A DNA stretch of 60,000 bases from Owenia fusiformis (GCA_903813345.2 CAIIXF020000010.1:29166425-29226424), one strand, 5' to 3'; numbered from the stretch's first letter, positions 22,325-35,086 are shown. The notes: a model not told the origin generated them from the sequence alone. Made by a program: numbers and translations.

Positions 22325-22475
22325 ACCTTCGAGCGGACTCCCTGGCCAAAAATTCTTTCAAAATCATGAAGTTTTTCACTATTCTGAGCATTTTTCATAT
22401 GATATTTGGCCAAATGTGTCAAAGTGAACCCCCTGGGCCAAAGCTGGCAACAGGCCCGGGGCTTTGGGCCTGGAT
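22325..22475 (+). repeat. Degraded relative of the 8922 element
   Basis: Shares the interior ccaaaaattctttcaaaat, 'ttttcactattctgagca' and 'tgtcaaagtgaacccc' with 8922-9130. The ends are broken: only 'caggcccgggg' and 'ctccctggcca' survive. Confidence 0.5.
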
Positions 22476-23578
22476 CCTAGTGTATTTGTATGTATAGCAA
22501 ATATTTTTGGAACTTGAGAAATGTTTCAAATATGTACATAATTTATACATGGAGAAATATGTATGTTGTGAACAGACTAAATAGCAGAAAAATGAAGTGA
22601 ATTTCATTTTTCATTTCGCATGTTTTTTTTTATTGTATGTCAAAAATCACTATGCACATAGGAACAACTGAGGAAGTATTGACTTACATAAAATAGAAAA
22701 AGTTATGCCTTCCAGAAAAGATGTTCACAAGATGGAGCAATATGTGCAAGCGCTACATGGTGTTTTACAAAACATGTTTTTATGTAAATGTTTTTAGTCC
22801 TTTGTTAGTTATAAATACCAGACATGATGCAGAATTTATGAATCAATATTGCTGATCAATCATTTGTCATCTAAGTTACAAGGTAAACATGTATTGTACA
22901 TGCTGAAACCTGGTAACTAAGGCCTCCTTTGTTTCTAAAGAGACTTTGTCATGTCTAACCCTATGTGAGAGGAGGTATCTTCCCATGCCGCCTTCAAGTG
23001 AAACTGATTTATTGAATTATCTATCTCCTATATGTCAGGTATTAAATCTCTGCTGCCACACCCCAATCTACAGTTCCACTATTGCCTGTGTATTAGTGTA
23101 TATGCACAGACTAACATCCAAGAGAGGATGTTTCCCATAAATCCTTTTCGTTACATTGGCATGCTTTGGTGTTTAAAAAGCCCAATGTCTGCAATCCCCA
23201 TAAACATATTGTCAAGTATAAGTTACAATACCACTCTTATACAAAATTATTTAAGATTATTTTGATTTACCTCTTTTTGTGGATACCCTTTTTCAATTTC
23301 TTGTTAGGAAGGAGAAAGATGGTGTAAGGTTTCCATTATGATTTTGAACAAGATATAATGGCCAAGTTACTATACTAGAATTTACGAGGGAATGGTAGGT
23401 GACTTTAATAAAACGCTATGCAATTATGAAATCTACCCTGGCTACACCACTTTTAGGGCATTAATAATTCATGAATATTATTTTTACTCTGAAATAGAAT
23501 TAAATAGAAGTGCTGCTTGTTTGTTCTTTGTGTCAAAGATATTGTTCATGAAAGTACTCCTGTCTCAATATGATCCAT

Positions 23579-23675
23579 CCTCCAAATGCAGGGCTCCATA
23601 CATCATCCACTATATTCCTTCCTTAATTCTTCTGGAAGAACAAGGTACAAGTTCTGGAGGCCTGCGTTTGGAAGG
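23579..23675 (+). repeat. 97-bp miniature element with CCTCCAAATGCAGG ends
   Basis: Left end cctccaaatgcagg, right end cctgcgtttggaagg: inverted repeats of about 14 bp. A second copy lies at 46682-46773. The open frame running through this copy (23392-23736) is therefore repeat-derived in its second half. Confidence 0.6.
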
Positions 23676-26439
23676 TGCAACTGATCAGATATGTAGCTTT
23701 CTAACTGGAGAGTGCCCTGAGGAGCCCATCACTTAGTGTATCATACTCGGAGGAAAACCAATGATTTTAAAGTATTCCATTCAACCAATCAGAGCACACC
23801 ACCTCACCCAGCCATACTGATATGTATACATCATAGAGCATCATCTTTGAAAGAAACAGGCTCTGGTCAGCTTATCAAGTTTCCTGATGAATGTAGAGTG
23901 TGAGACAGTTAACCACTCTTGGAAAGGGTATTATAGTTCAAATGTTTGTAACTAAAAGGCCTCATTTTCATTTTTAATCACTTCAGGTAGAGTGAAATTG
24001 TAAGCGCTTTGAACAAAAATACAACTGGAATTAAAAAAATTCTGCATTTGATCTAAGTAAAGGATAACTTGAGCTACAAAGCAAAATGAATTCCCTTGCT
24101 TGAGTTTTGCATCAAGCAGTTAAGTGAAAGGTCTAATGCTTGTAAATTAACCATATCTCAGAGCTTTGCATTGGACTGCAATCAACCAATTTCCAAGTCA
24201 ATACAAAACCTAGCTTTGTAAAAACTTTCAAACATACAAACAAAACAAGTTTTTGTTGTTTTATTACAAATGGCACGTATATTAAACCTACATTGGACTT
24301 ATTTTACAATATTGTACAGTTTAATACACGACTATGTTTACGCTATTTAATGAACATCAAACTGAATCTTTTATATGGTAATAAAACTTGAGTCTCCAAC
24401 TGAGCTCTTCAAACTGGAAACCAGGAAAATACAACAATTTAATGGTACAAATTACCCATGATGCAATGCAGTTTGCAGAGGTCAACTGCTAATAATTAAA
24501 AATTAGTTTTTATTTCCAGATCATTATCTATATCTATGAATTATTATGTAAGGCACTTTTTATAAAAGCTTTATGGCCTTAAAATTACAAGTTGAATTGT
24601 CTAGGGACACTAAAATACTTCTAAAATTCTAAACGCAAACAATTTTGTTCTTGAACCATTTTAATTAATCTCCCACAATCACATGATTTTTGTGGCTAAT
24701 TTAAAACATTCCCTAATAAAAGATGAGTCAATAATATCAAATACAAAAGTTATCGCCAATTAATTAATTTTCACACTTGGAAAGTAAATTGCAGAAAATA
24801 TATAGAATAGATTTACAGTTCTAAACTCAAATATGGCTCACATGTAATAAAACTTCTTTAATAACATTTCAATATTTTTATTTGGAAACATAAATTAGCT
24901 TCTAAATACAATAAAAAGTATTGAAACAAAGAGAGTATTATGTTTTTAATTGGCCAATTATGAACCAAACTTGCCATGTGATTAGTACAGTCTACACCAC
25001 AGCTCCTGGAGGAAATGTCTCCTGCATTCCTCCATAAATATATTTCTTGGATATCTGTGCAATAGGCTAAACAAAATTGTTTCCAAACAAATGCCTTACA
25101 ATCTTAGGAGACAACATTCTAATTGCACATACAGTATGTTAATCTGAATTATTCTTATAGGCCAATTGAAATAATTTGTTTCTCAGTCATATTCTTTTTT
25201 CAAGGACATGTGAATCGAGCATTATCCCACATTGGCCTTAACTGCTTTGTTATGTATTTGCATACTTAATAATTAGAAACTAATTATCAATAGTAAAATA
25301 TAAACATTTATATGACTATTTACAATATTTACAATGTGCTTAATAGAAGTAAATTAACAATGTTATATCCAGCAAAATGTTTTGGTGACCTTATTCTAAA
25401 TATTCATGCCTTATGTCAACAACTAACATATGAAGGTTCTCAGTTGGATAGAGGCGTGTTTTTACATTTTTTGTAAGACAAAATCCATAAATATACGAGA
25501 TTTGAAATATCATGATTTTTACACAAAATGAAACTACTATATATGGGGTGATTGAGGCCAAATATGAACAAAAACATAAGATTTTTAGAGAAAATGGTCC
25601 AGGACTTTTGGATCAACCCTCTTATTATGAAATATCAAGTTTTTTTCTATAAAACAGTTCAGTTGTCAAGACTGTTTAAAGATATAACAAAACAACACCC
25701 AAATGAATGCAGTATACTTTAAATGCGGAATTAATTCAAATCATAAGATTTCAATATCTGTGCATTTGTGTGACTTTGTTATACAAATTAATTATAACTG
25801 TGAATGAAATTTAACATAAGTGAAAAGCAGTGTTGTACTGTTGTGCAGTGATAAACATGCTCTAAAAAAAGTTGATAAAAATTCATTTTCATGTGGTTTT
25901 TTAAAACATAGTCAATTTGATTGACAAGTTGAGAAATAAGATGACAAAGAAATGTCCACAATAATATAGGGACACCCTGTTGATTTTGGACCCTTAATCA
26001 TGAATAAGCTTTATCAATAAATATTAATAAGCTTCGCCTGATCTCACCTATAAGCTCTGTCTTGGTTTAAAGTAGACTTGGTTTAAACGTTGTAAGAATA
26101 CATTGTCAAGCCCTGTTTGAATTTCATAGTGATATAGCTAAATGATCAATAACTGTTGCTGAAATGGAACAGTTTGCAAATGGCTTTAATCATATTATGA
26201 AAATGTGTAGGCAAGGTACTCATTAACAATTATCTCAATGATTATAATACACATATATACAAATGTACAGTTTAGGATTGGATCAAATTAAGACCCAGTT
26301 GTGTAAAAAAGAGCTTGAAATTACAGTTCCATATTATATGAACTTACATTACTGTTAATTTTCCTGTTCATTTACAGTTTAACATGTGACTAAATAAAGC
26401 TCCTGAATATATAATGTATCAAAGTATTCTAAATGCTAA

Positions 26440-26655
26440 AAATTCTCATTGGTCATGCCTGTTCAATTCCCTTTCTCTCAAAATTCTCAAAGAACTGTCT
26501 GATTTTCTGGCATTTCTATACAATTTAGAGTGTCAACTACACGTCCGTTTACTTTATTCCTTGCTGATTCCACTCTTTTCTACTCAATTTTGCATTTTAA
26601 AACAAGACCATTGTGAGTTTTTAAACAGGTTTCGTAGTTTGTCTAAATGTTGACT
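26440..26655 (-). repeat. Dispersed 170-bp family, copy 2
   Basis: Long copy, reversed: tggcatttctatacaatttaga, ctttattccttgctgattcc, cactcttttctactcaattt and ttttaaaacaagacca are all present in family order. Confidence 0.7.
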
Positions 26656-26873
26656 GGAATGCCACTAAGAGACAGATCTACAATACATCTTCAAGGTTCA
26701 GTTCCTATCATTTCATAAAATAACTTGAAAAACATGTACAGTACAGACATTTACAATCATCAATACAATGAACATCCACAATTATTGGTAAACTTTCAAC
26801 TGATGTTTCATACACACTTGAGAACATGTGCAATAATGTATAACATCCATTCTTTTAACATGATTCAAATCTC

Positions 26874-27086
26874 TGATGAACACTCATAAATACTGTTCAA
26901 CAATCAAAAACATTGATGAATGTTCAAAAACATTAGTGAACATTCATGAACAAACTTCTTTTAACATGATTCAATTCTTTGATGAACATTCACTAACTAA
27001 TAAACTTTCAAGAATATTAATGAACATTCAAGAATATTGATGAACATTTGATGAACATTCAAATATTTTTTGAGTATTCATGAACT
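26874..27086 (+). repeat. Minisatellite of GATGAACATTCA-type units
   Basis: Irregular tandem of 12-20-bp units (gatgaacattca, agtgaacattcatgaac, aatgaacattcaagaata), including a longer repeated block 'cttttaacatgattcaa' near 26853 and 26957. Confidence 0.65.
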
Positions 27087-28102
27087 GATTAACTGACTAT
27101 GTGAAACATTTTTCAAGTCATCTTATGAACCAAGCTCAAATGCTAACATAGCACAAAGCACATCAGCAACCAGCTAAAATACAATCTGTCATTGAAACAA
27201 TAATGAATAGAATATTTACATTGTAATACTAAAATCAGGTTTTAAAATCTCATATTTACAATATCATGCATATTTAAAGCATATTAACATGTTTTTTCTA
27301 TATGCAGTATTTGTACAAAATTGGTCCTAGTGTCTTTACAAAATCTACTTTCTTGTGACTATTCTTTTTTCTTAATATATGTATGTACAATACAATGCCG
27401 TTAAAATGTTATAAGAGAATTCATGCATTAAAAGTTGCTTGTAGGTAGAAATGTTTGTACATGGGACATATCCACACCCTGATTATACAGTGAGACACAC
27501 ACCATCATGAATAACCAAGGGGCTTTTCATATCATATACCAATATGCATGTCATAGCAAGTGTTAATACATGTCATAACAACTGATAATACAAGCAGCCC
27601 ACACTATGATCAGGATCTGGATGCTACTTGTGTACGAGTATATATTCGAAACCAGTCAGATTTTTGTAATTTAAATAGATTGTGAAAACTGAGGAAGGAT
27701 AAACTGGCCACACAATGTATCAACATTGAATGAGACATCATATTTTAACTATAATCAATTAAAAGAAAAAGATCAAATTGGCGGTTTCAAATCATTAGTG
27801 ACTCAGTCATGTTTTTGACACATACACATTTAGGTAACAAATGAACCAAGATGTGTCCTGTACTAGCAAAGGAGGGTTGCTCCCTTGTGCCTTGAGTGTT
27901 CACTTTCCTCTGATATTTTGGCTAGCTGAGGATCAAAGGAACACATTGGAACAACCCCCTCATTTTAATATCCATCCAGTACAGCTTCTTGACTCTTCCA
28001 CTCTTAACTGTGTCACCTGTGAAACATTTCTAGACCTATATCTACTTTTGTAGCACCTGAATAAGATGGACATATTAATACTTTTTCATCGCACTAATTT
28101 TG

Positions 28103-28237
28103 CTACGATCGACCCGGCCGTATCTCCGCATATTCCGTGTTACTGTCCGATGACAACTGGATAGGTTTTCGACTCCTTGGTGTATCATCAAGAGCTAAAT
28201 CAGCATATATTAGTCCCTCAACATTCTTATTTCGTGG
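28103..28237 (-). CDS. Gene B distal terminal exon: ITIM plus ITSM-like tail
   Basis: Exon of 135 nt including the TAG stop, entered in phase 0 from a good acceptor (ttttatttttccag). It encodes 44 residues with two tyrosine motifs: LIYADL (Tyr11 of the exon; L-x-Y-x-x-L, an ITIM) and TEYAEI (T-x-Y-x-x-I, an ITSM), 25 residues apart. Between them lies a Pro/Arg/Lys linker (DDTPRSRKPIQL). It would sit in the cytoplasm and, when phosphorylated, could dock SH2 domains of phosphatases such as SHP-1/SHP-2; that role is inferred from vertebrate receptors. It is a near copy of the exon at 28922-29053, differing mainly after IQL and at the C terminus (RPGRS). Confidence 0.85.
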   Translation of the reverse strand, partial: PRNKNVEGLIYADLALDDTPRSRKPIQLSSDSNTEYAEIRPGRS

Positions 28238-28921
28238 CTGGAAAAATAAAACATTTTAATGAATTTTGAGACACTAATGTTTCAAGAAAGTACAAAGAAA
28301 TGAAAACATTTATATGCATTTTAGACATCACTGAATGAGCTAAAGACACAAATGATTACTACTAATTAACAAATAAACAAAAAAATCATGTTTCAGTATC
28401 ATTTTGATATCAATTATATTAATAATAGTAAATACTGATTTTCAATAACAACAGCTGCTGTTGCTGAATTCAAACACAATTTAGTTATTGATATGCACAA
28501 CAAACATGTAGCCTTGGCGAGTGTCAAAGAAACTTCAAAAGATAATGTGAAGTGTAATGATGAATAACCACAACCCAAAATAAATAATAAATGAAAAAAT
28601 AGTAAATAAAAAATAACACATATAATATAGGATTAGATTTAAAACAAAACCATGCAAATTAATAAAACCAAATAAAGCAACATTTTATTTGTTTGTTATG
28701 GCATTCCCTTTTTCAATAATGCTACTTACTTAAAATACAAATGAGGCCAACATAAAGGGTCAAATAAAAAAAAATAAAAAAAGAACTTCAATCCAACAAT
28801 GCATCTTGATAACCACACACAATGACTTGTGGGATTGAATCTTCTCTGTGCTAAATCTCAAATTAAAGCCACGCCCAATATATTTCACATACATTTAAAC
28901 TATGTACACAGGAGTTCATAT

Positions 28922-29053
28922 TTAGGGTCGTCGTATCTCAGCATATTCTGTCTCACTTTCAGGATTGGTCAGTTGTATGGGTTTCCGACTACGAGGAGTG
29001 TCATCTAACGATAAATCAGCATAAACGAGACCTTCAACATTACGGGCCCGGGG
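28922..29053 (-). CDS. Gene B proximal terminal exon: ITIM plus ITSM-like tail
   Basis: Exon of 132 nt including TAA, phase 0 entry, acceptor ttttgtttgtag. It encodes 43 residues with LVYADL (Tyr11) and TEYAEI (Tyr37), spaced 26 residues, and ends EIRRP. Nearly two thirds of residues match the distal copy, including the whole block from NVEGL to SRKPIQL. An AATAAA on the minus strand near 28684-28690, about 240 nt past the stop, could polyadenylate this version. With the distal exon using the same phase, the two behave as alternative last exons; the less likely reading is that one is a dead duplicate. Confidence 0.85.
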   Translation of the reverse strand, partial: PRARNVEGLVYADLSLDDTPRSRKPIQLTNPESETEYAEIRRP

Positions 29054-30297
29054 CTACAAACAAAATAGCATGCATAAAATATGTACCTCCTCATATAGTA
29101 AAATAGAGTTTAAGTTTAATTCAGGTCAAAGAAAACATTTTTCATCCAAGATTTCTTGCTAGTCTAACAGACAGTTATGGGTCAGTATGGGTCATTTCAA
29201 AAGCCTGACAGAGACCAAACATATGAGTTCTTACATTTAAAAATGTTTTCTTCACCTATTTGTCACATATATAGCATATAAACAGACTCATGCAGACTTT
29301 TAGAAGCTATCTTGAATATTATTTAGCTTATTAAAATGTTTCACACTGTTTTAATTAGTTTTATATTATTTATAAGTTACTGTTACTAAAAATAATGCCT
29401 TTATACTTTCTGGTTAAGTACCAAATATTTTTTATAAATGTTATCTAATGAAAATGAAAAATAAATAATTGTATTTCTGTATTACATAGTTAACTGTACT
29501 GTCATTTAAAACAGTTATACATACAGGGTGTCCATAATGTCTCTTTACATTACAATACAAAATCTATGTAAAGGGTAAAGAGACTTTATGGATACCCTGT
29601 ATATTTTGAATTGAAAATGTTAATTTTTACAAAACCTTCTAGCATATATCCCCAAAAATAAAATTAAACAAATAATAGATTTCAAGATTCAAGACTAACA
29701 TTTCAAGATAGCTTTGAAAATAATATAAACTGAATAAAAAGGAGTGAATAATTTTTTAATTAAAAGAAGTGCATAGTACAGGTTCCTTATAAGCTGTTTT
29801 TTCGAACAATAGTTCACTTTTAATGTAAGGTGTATCCGTGCACTTAACAAAAACTCAGGGGAAAATAAATAAGATATATACAGTTAAGCCATGCAAAATT
29901 GAAAGACATGCTAGAATTAATTTGATCATGCTTTATGTCTTAAATACTGAAACAATTTTCCCCAAAATTATGTTAGTTATATGTGAAAAAATAAAGCAAC
30001 CATGTGTACGATAAATTCATTTGTTTAATTTAATTGTATATAATATTGTAAAAAACAAATTCTGTCTTGCATATTAGGCTTCATACTAGTTTTTAACAAC
30101 TTTGTGATTTACCCTTTTAAAGAATTTGACTGTATTTCTAAAAGGGGGAATCCTCTACAGTGTTTTACCATAGTAGCTTCTGTAAGTCTAATATCAGGGT
30201 TTTTGGACGTGTTCATACTCTCGAATAATTGAGCCAAAATGCAAGACAAAATCCAAAACATGCAAAAGTTTAATTAATTTAAAAATTCTATACATAC
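29054..30297. other. Gene B intron with a 76-bp mariner-type element
   Basis: AT-rich intron ahead of the terminal exons. Its only recognisable content is the miniature element at 29524-29599. Confidence 0.5.
29524..29599 (+). mobile_element. 76-bp mariner-type miniature element
   Basis: Ends cagggtgtccataatgtctc and its imperfect inverse (gactttatggataccctg) form about 24-bp inverted repeats, flanked by TA on both sides. The outermost ten bases match the ends of the large mariner fold-back at 39676, so it is probably mobilised by the same transposase. Confidence 0.75.
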
Positions 30298-30361
30298 ATC
30301 TTGATCTTTCTTTAAATTATCCATTCCAATCACATTTGTGTGCCCAGTGTCTTCAACCTCA
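30298..30361 (-). CDS. Gene B cytoplasmic exon before the terminal exons
   Basis: 64 nt, phase 2 entry and phase 0 exit, acceptor atttgtgtttgtag, donor gtatgt. It encodes a hydrophilic linker (EVEDTGHTNVIGMDNLKKDQ). It joins in frame to either terminal exon (next residues PR). A mostly acidic linker without a tyrosine, placed between the VEYAKI motif and the terminal tyrosine pair. Confidence 0.72.
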
Positions 30362-30384
30362 CTACAAACACAAATAATACATGT

Positions 30385-30570
30385 TGTTAGCAGACGTAAT
30401 ATATAGATGGCTCTGTTGTGTAAAGACGAGCATTATGGGAAAACAAAGCAGACGGATTAAGAATCCTGCAAAGGCTCTGTTTGAAGTTGGGTATCTTCAA
30501 TAGAAGCAGCATGGGAAAACTATGCAGACAATTTTCTTTGATGAAAGGCATTGTGGGAAAATGAAAGGGT
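30385..30570 (+). repeat. GCATTATGGGAAAA-type local repeat
   Basis: Three degenerate units of about 60-70 bp, each with 'gcat(t)(a/g)tgggaaaa' followed by 'gcagac'. A similar block lies at 33346-33470 beside another exon, and single words recur at 33796, 34013 and 36718. Confidence 0.5.
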
Positions 30571-30599
30571 AGGAAAAGGGGCTTCAATTTTAATCACAA

Positions 30600-33286
30600 A
30601 ATAATGCAGGATATAACGTTTAACATACTTTGATAAAATATGAGATCAAAGTTGATATCAAATAAAATACTGGGTAACTAAATATCTTATGAAGAGACTA
30701 AAAACCTTAATAGAGTACAGATTGACACAACTTTTAATTTGTTACGATTTCAGGTAAGTGTACTAATTATTGTAATTTAAGTCCATCTAAATGTACATTT
30801 TATTTCATTTAAATTCCAGAAAGAAGATTAAGAAGCAGAAAAGGGTACAACATCAATATTCAGAAGATGAAAAATTGCAACAATAAAATACAAATGGCTG
30901 TCTGTAAATTATATAGTACATGCCAGATTCTACTTCCTATCAAGACCCTAGTAGCCTTATTTTTGCAAAAAAATCAAAAACACGTCTTCTTCATTGACTT
31001 AATAATAAAAAATTGATACATCCATGCATTATATTATGTAATACAAGAAATAGGATTTGTATAAGTACGACAACTAATAATGTGGATGAACATTTACAGA
31101 TAGAAAATACTCATTTTAAGAAATATCCAAACTCCACTTTACAATTACAATACAAAAATATGTTAAAAGTTATATGTATTATGCGTTTTTATGACATGCA
31201 GTACATTTGTCTTTAGACTATTTTATAAGTCTCCCAACCCCCCCCCCCCCCCAATATAATAAGAATTTAGTGTTTTTGTATTCCACATTAAAACCTTTTT
31301 TAGTTCCTGATAACATTTAACGATGAACACTGAAACTATAAATGCATTTCAAAATCTCAAATGAATACTGAGATGAAACTCTACCATCTCAAAAAATACT
31401 GAATTTTTAAATAATGGAAGATGAAACATAACAGGCCTTATAATGGACATGAATTGAAACTGTCTAAAATAAAAACTTGAGAAAAACTGAACACTGAACT
31501 TAACTAGATCGCAGTACTAGGAGATAGGTTTGAGCTCCTTTAAATGCAAAATGGAGGAATTCTTTAGGGTGGGTAAAAAACGAACCCGTCAGAATTCCCA
31601 TACTTGGTATTTAAAGAGAGTAAATCTATCTGTTTTAAGACTGCATAGACAGCTATAAGCTAAGAGTAGAAATGCCATCGAGTCATAAGAAAAAATGTCA
31701 CGGTGCATGGTCATGTTTTAAAATTCAAAATAAAGTATTAAAGATTAAAATCAACAGAGAAAAAATATACTGGTACGTAGATAGAACTCTAAATTGTATA
31801 GAAATGCCAGAAAAACTGACACTTTATTCAAATTTTAGAGAGAAATGGAGTGAAATAAGCATGAGCAGATGGACATTTTCGAACAGACATGACCGTAATG
31901 ACATTTAGGCACTGGCTGACAACTATACCTCCATTATAACTCTTGTTTATTGTTGCAAACCTCTCTAATCTGTTGCAGCACGTAAAAGTAAAAATAAACA
32001 AACAAAAGCCTTAAAAACCACGCCACCTCAATTACAACACTTTTGGGTCGACCTGTATAATGCATAATGGTCCTGCATTCCAATTCTCTAAGATGAGCAA
32101 TGTAGGACTAAACTGAGCTTCATTGACTGTCAGCATGAATGTAGTCTTCATTTTTTTCCCTTTCTGATTACCAAGATTTCATATGTACTCCCAAGACATG
32201 GTACTTTGTCAAAATTCCAGCCCCTGGTACAATACTGTGTGTCAAAGTTCTGACCCTCCCTGCATTAGTTTCGTCAGAAAATGTTTATAAAAAGCTTTTC
32301 CTCAGTATTTGAGTATTTGGTTTTAGGAGAGGGTACTTTTTGAACAAAAGTTACTGAGAACAATAAAAGAGTATATAATAACTAAAACTGCATTCCTTTT
32401 TATTTACCTTTTGTACTGGGTGTTCCAAGAAAATAGCAAGTATTTACCTACCAAGTATTGGAATATACAGGGTATGACAAATAATTATGCATTATAAAGG
32501 TGTCACACTTTAAAACAATGACCCAGTTAATCTTAACCCTTTAAAACCCAAATACTCAAATGAATAGTATTTGGAAGATTAAGATTTTAAATTTGAAATT
32601 TAGTTCAATGTGATATTAGGTGATGTTTTAGAAAGTTGTTAGTTTTAAATGGGGTGATAGAAAATTGGTCATAAATTAATAAAATATAGCGTTAGTTATA
32701 TTTTAAATGAAATTTATATATTTAGACTAATATGTTTATACAGTGATTGAAAGCAATAATAACTAACACATACAGTTCATATTTCAAAAAAATTCAAAGA
32801 CACAACAATATAACAAAATCAGATTTCGGACACTCAAATAATTAATAATAAATATAAAATAACAATTAGAACAAAGAAAATGTGTAATATAGAGCGAATA
32901 CTGAGCAATTTTACAAAGTTAATAGGAACCCTTTTAAGTATTTTTAATTTCAAAAATCTAGTTTTTCTCACTCTCATAACATGGACATTTTTCACAGTCC
33001 ACACTTCGTTACAGGCAGATTCACTATGCAAAAACAAAAAGTAAATAATAATACTATAAAATTTTAAAAGGATAAAATATATATATGTATGTTCTCATCA
33101 CAGGTCAACTCATTGAATTATTTGTGCTTGCATTAATTACAAAAAAATTTAATCTATGTTCTATATTTCTAACTCTTTTTAAATCTGATTTGCTCTTACA
33201 TATCTCAGAAACCAGACAAAACATGATAAAATGTAACTGCTAAGATATCAAGTGAGTCAAGAATCTGCCTGTATTGAAGAGCCTAC
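30600..33286. other. Gene B intron: AT-rich, one dispersed-family copy
   Basis: Holds a run of 15 C at 31238-31252 and the repeat copy at 31697-31905. A weak exon-like stretch near 32982-33034 on the minus strand is discussed under rejected items. Confidence 0.45.
31697..31905 (+). repeat. Dispersed 170-bp family, copy 3 (nearly full length)
   Basis: One of the most complete copies: starts ggtcatgttttaaaattcaa, passes through ctctaaattgtatagaaatg, tttattcaaattttagagag and aaatggagtgaaataagcat, and ends gagcagatggacatt. Confidence 0.75.
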
Positions 33287-33358
33287 CTTGGAGCAAGAAC
33301 AAGTCGTATATTCACAACACGGCCATCGCCATAGGGTGAATTTATAGTATAGATGGCA
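33287..33358 (-). CDS. Gene B candidate cassette exon (72 nt)
   Basis: Open stretch of 72 nt, phase 2 on both sides, ending at a gtaggc donor. The acceptor (attctattactag) is weaker. Because it is a multiple of three, including or skipping it keeps frame between the exons at 33654 and 30361. It would encode a tyrosine-containing, basic segment (AIYTINSPYGDGRVVNIRLV). Its 5' end overlaps a locally repeated word (tatagatggc), which lowers confidence. Confidence 0.35.
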
Positions 33359-33653
33359 CTAGTAATAGAATTATGGGATGTTTATAAAGCAGTTGACTTA
33401 TTGAAGAGGCATTATGGGAAATATTAAGCAGACGTTTTTATATATGGCTCTGTTTAAAGGGGCAATATGGATAGAATATGACAGATTAGGGTAAAAATAA
33501 AGAACTAGGCTATAAGTGAAAGAATAACTTTAAGATATCAAAACTATATAGAAAAGAATACAACACAGGTAAATAAAGAAGAGATAGACGTAAAGAGAAT
33601 CTTACAACACAAATAAAGAAGTATTTTTCACAAAAAAATAACTGAAAACTTAC

Positions 33654-33678
33654 TGTGCTTTTTCTGCATCTGCATTAT
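33654..33678 (-). CDS. Gene B cytoplasmic micro-exon (25 nt)
   Basis: Twenty-five nucleotides between a strong acceptor (tttgtttttccag) and a strong gtaagt donor, entering in phase 1 and leaving in phase 2. It encodes DNADAEKA and changes the splice phase of the tail from 1 to 2, exactly as the next exon requires. The strength of both sites and the phase match are the evidence; the peptide itself is uninformative. Confidence 0.65.
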
Positions 33679-34564
33679 CTGGAAAAACAAAGAAAGAAAA
33701 TTATAATATGTTTCTATTATAAAATAAAATATTCTTTTTAATGAGAAAGATTCATTTAAGTCTCTGATTTTAGTCAGGAACCAAATAAAGATTAATCCCA
33801 TGATGCACTGTGATACAATAAATGAATTGTGGGAAAGAATTCTAGATGTGATATTACTAACAATAAGTTTTATCAAAGACTATCCTTCAATTAAAGTTTA
33901 GTAATAGTGAATTCTTTAAGTAAGAGCTGTATGAAATGGCAAAGAAGATATCAGTTATGAAGATATTCAAAGGAGGTAAGTAACCATAACCCAGCAACAC
34001 AACATATATGGGTCATGGGAAATCCCCTCCTTGAATAGTGTGTTAATACAATAGAGAACAATATAGCAAGCAGTGCTAATTCTGTAGATGAATATGTGCA
34101 GACTATATATCGATGTACAAAATAGCTAAAATACATGTATGTACATGTACGAGTACTAGAAACAACAAATCCTATCATCTTTTACGGTATATACCTTTTA
34201 TTCACATCAGGCGATCCTCATTTATTCATTCATTTCGAGACAACAAATGCATATCTTCACAAAATTTATACATGAAGTACCAATATATATAATTTATAGA
34301 AGTTATAAGCATATTGCACTTATATAGCCTGGGCGATAAAGTGGGATACTTTATATAAGGATATCAGAGATATACCATGTGTAATATACCAAATTGGGGA
34401 ATTTATATAATTTAAATAGGGAATGAGTCACTTATCTTTAAGGGTGTAGAAATTATGACAATTTTTCATTATACATTATAGGGTTCCTGAACTGATTGAG
34501 GTGCAGACCATTTATACATGTAACCATGTGTAACAGAAAAGGACAACCAAAAGAACATAATAGT

Positions 34565-34743
34565 CAGGCCCTTGGCCAATTATTGCCAAGGGGGTTCTGT
34601 TTTGTTTTTTAATTCCAGGGGGTTCAAATTAGACAATTCTGGCCCAAATTCACTTGAAAAGTGCTAGAAATTATGAAATACTGCATCATTTTAAAAGGAC
34701 TTTTGGCCAGTTGAGTTCCTGACTACCCATGGCTACGAGCCTG
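34565..34743 (-). repeat. Inverted relative of the 8922 element
   Basis: Bounded by caggcccttggcca and tggctacgagcctg. The interior reads on the minus strand as the 8922 family (ggccaaaagtcctttt, ctagcacttttcaag, gaattgtctaatttgaaccc). Confidence 0.6.
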
Positions 34744-35086
34744 ATATAGTAAAGCCAAAAGCTTGTTGTCTCCTGGCTTAAATCTTGGTATCAGCATAAG
34801 CATGGCAAAGCTTAGCTGCATTCTGTTGATGATATATAAAAAAGTTGTCCAGGAATTTGAAATCCTTAAAATACAACCAGTCCATATGTCTATACTAGTC
34901 CAAGTTTTCTCATAGCTATATTACTGGTTGTCAACTCAAGGTACCAGTAACTAGTCTATGTTTCAATCAGTCCTGAAACCTAGATCCCCCAGCTAGATCT
35001 AAACTAATGGTTATAAAGATATAAACTCTTACATATATTTCTATCTAATAATAAATATATCAACCTAGGGTGTTTTCTCACTTATT

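Larger units (their letters stand above)
20811..28102. other. Intergenic region between gene A promoter and gene B 3' end
   Basis: Seven kilobases with no supported gene. Holds miniature elements at 22330, 23579 and 26440, an AACATTCATGA-type minisatellite at 26874, and otherwise AT-rich unique-looking DNA. The 3' untranslated end of gene B should lie near the right border. No AATAAA stands close behind the distal terminal exon on the minus strand; an ATTAAA occurs near 27963. Confidence 0.5.

Noticed and set aside
32982-33034. Possible extra gene B exon on the minus strand (acceptor gtttttgcatag, peptide ESACNEVWTVKNVHVM, donor gtgaga).
   Set aside because: It exits in phase 0 while the next exon needs phase 2. 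It would work only if spliced straight to a terminal exon, and the region is otherwise AT-rich.
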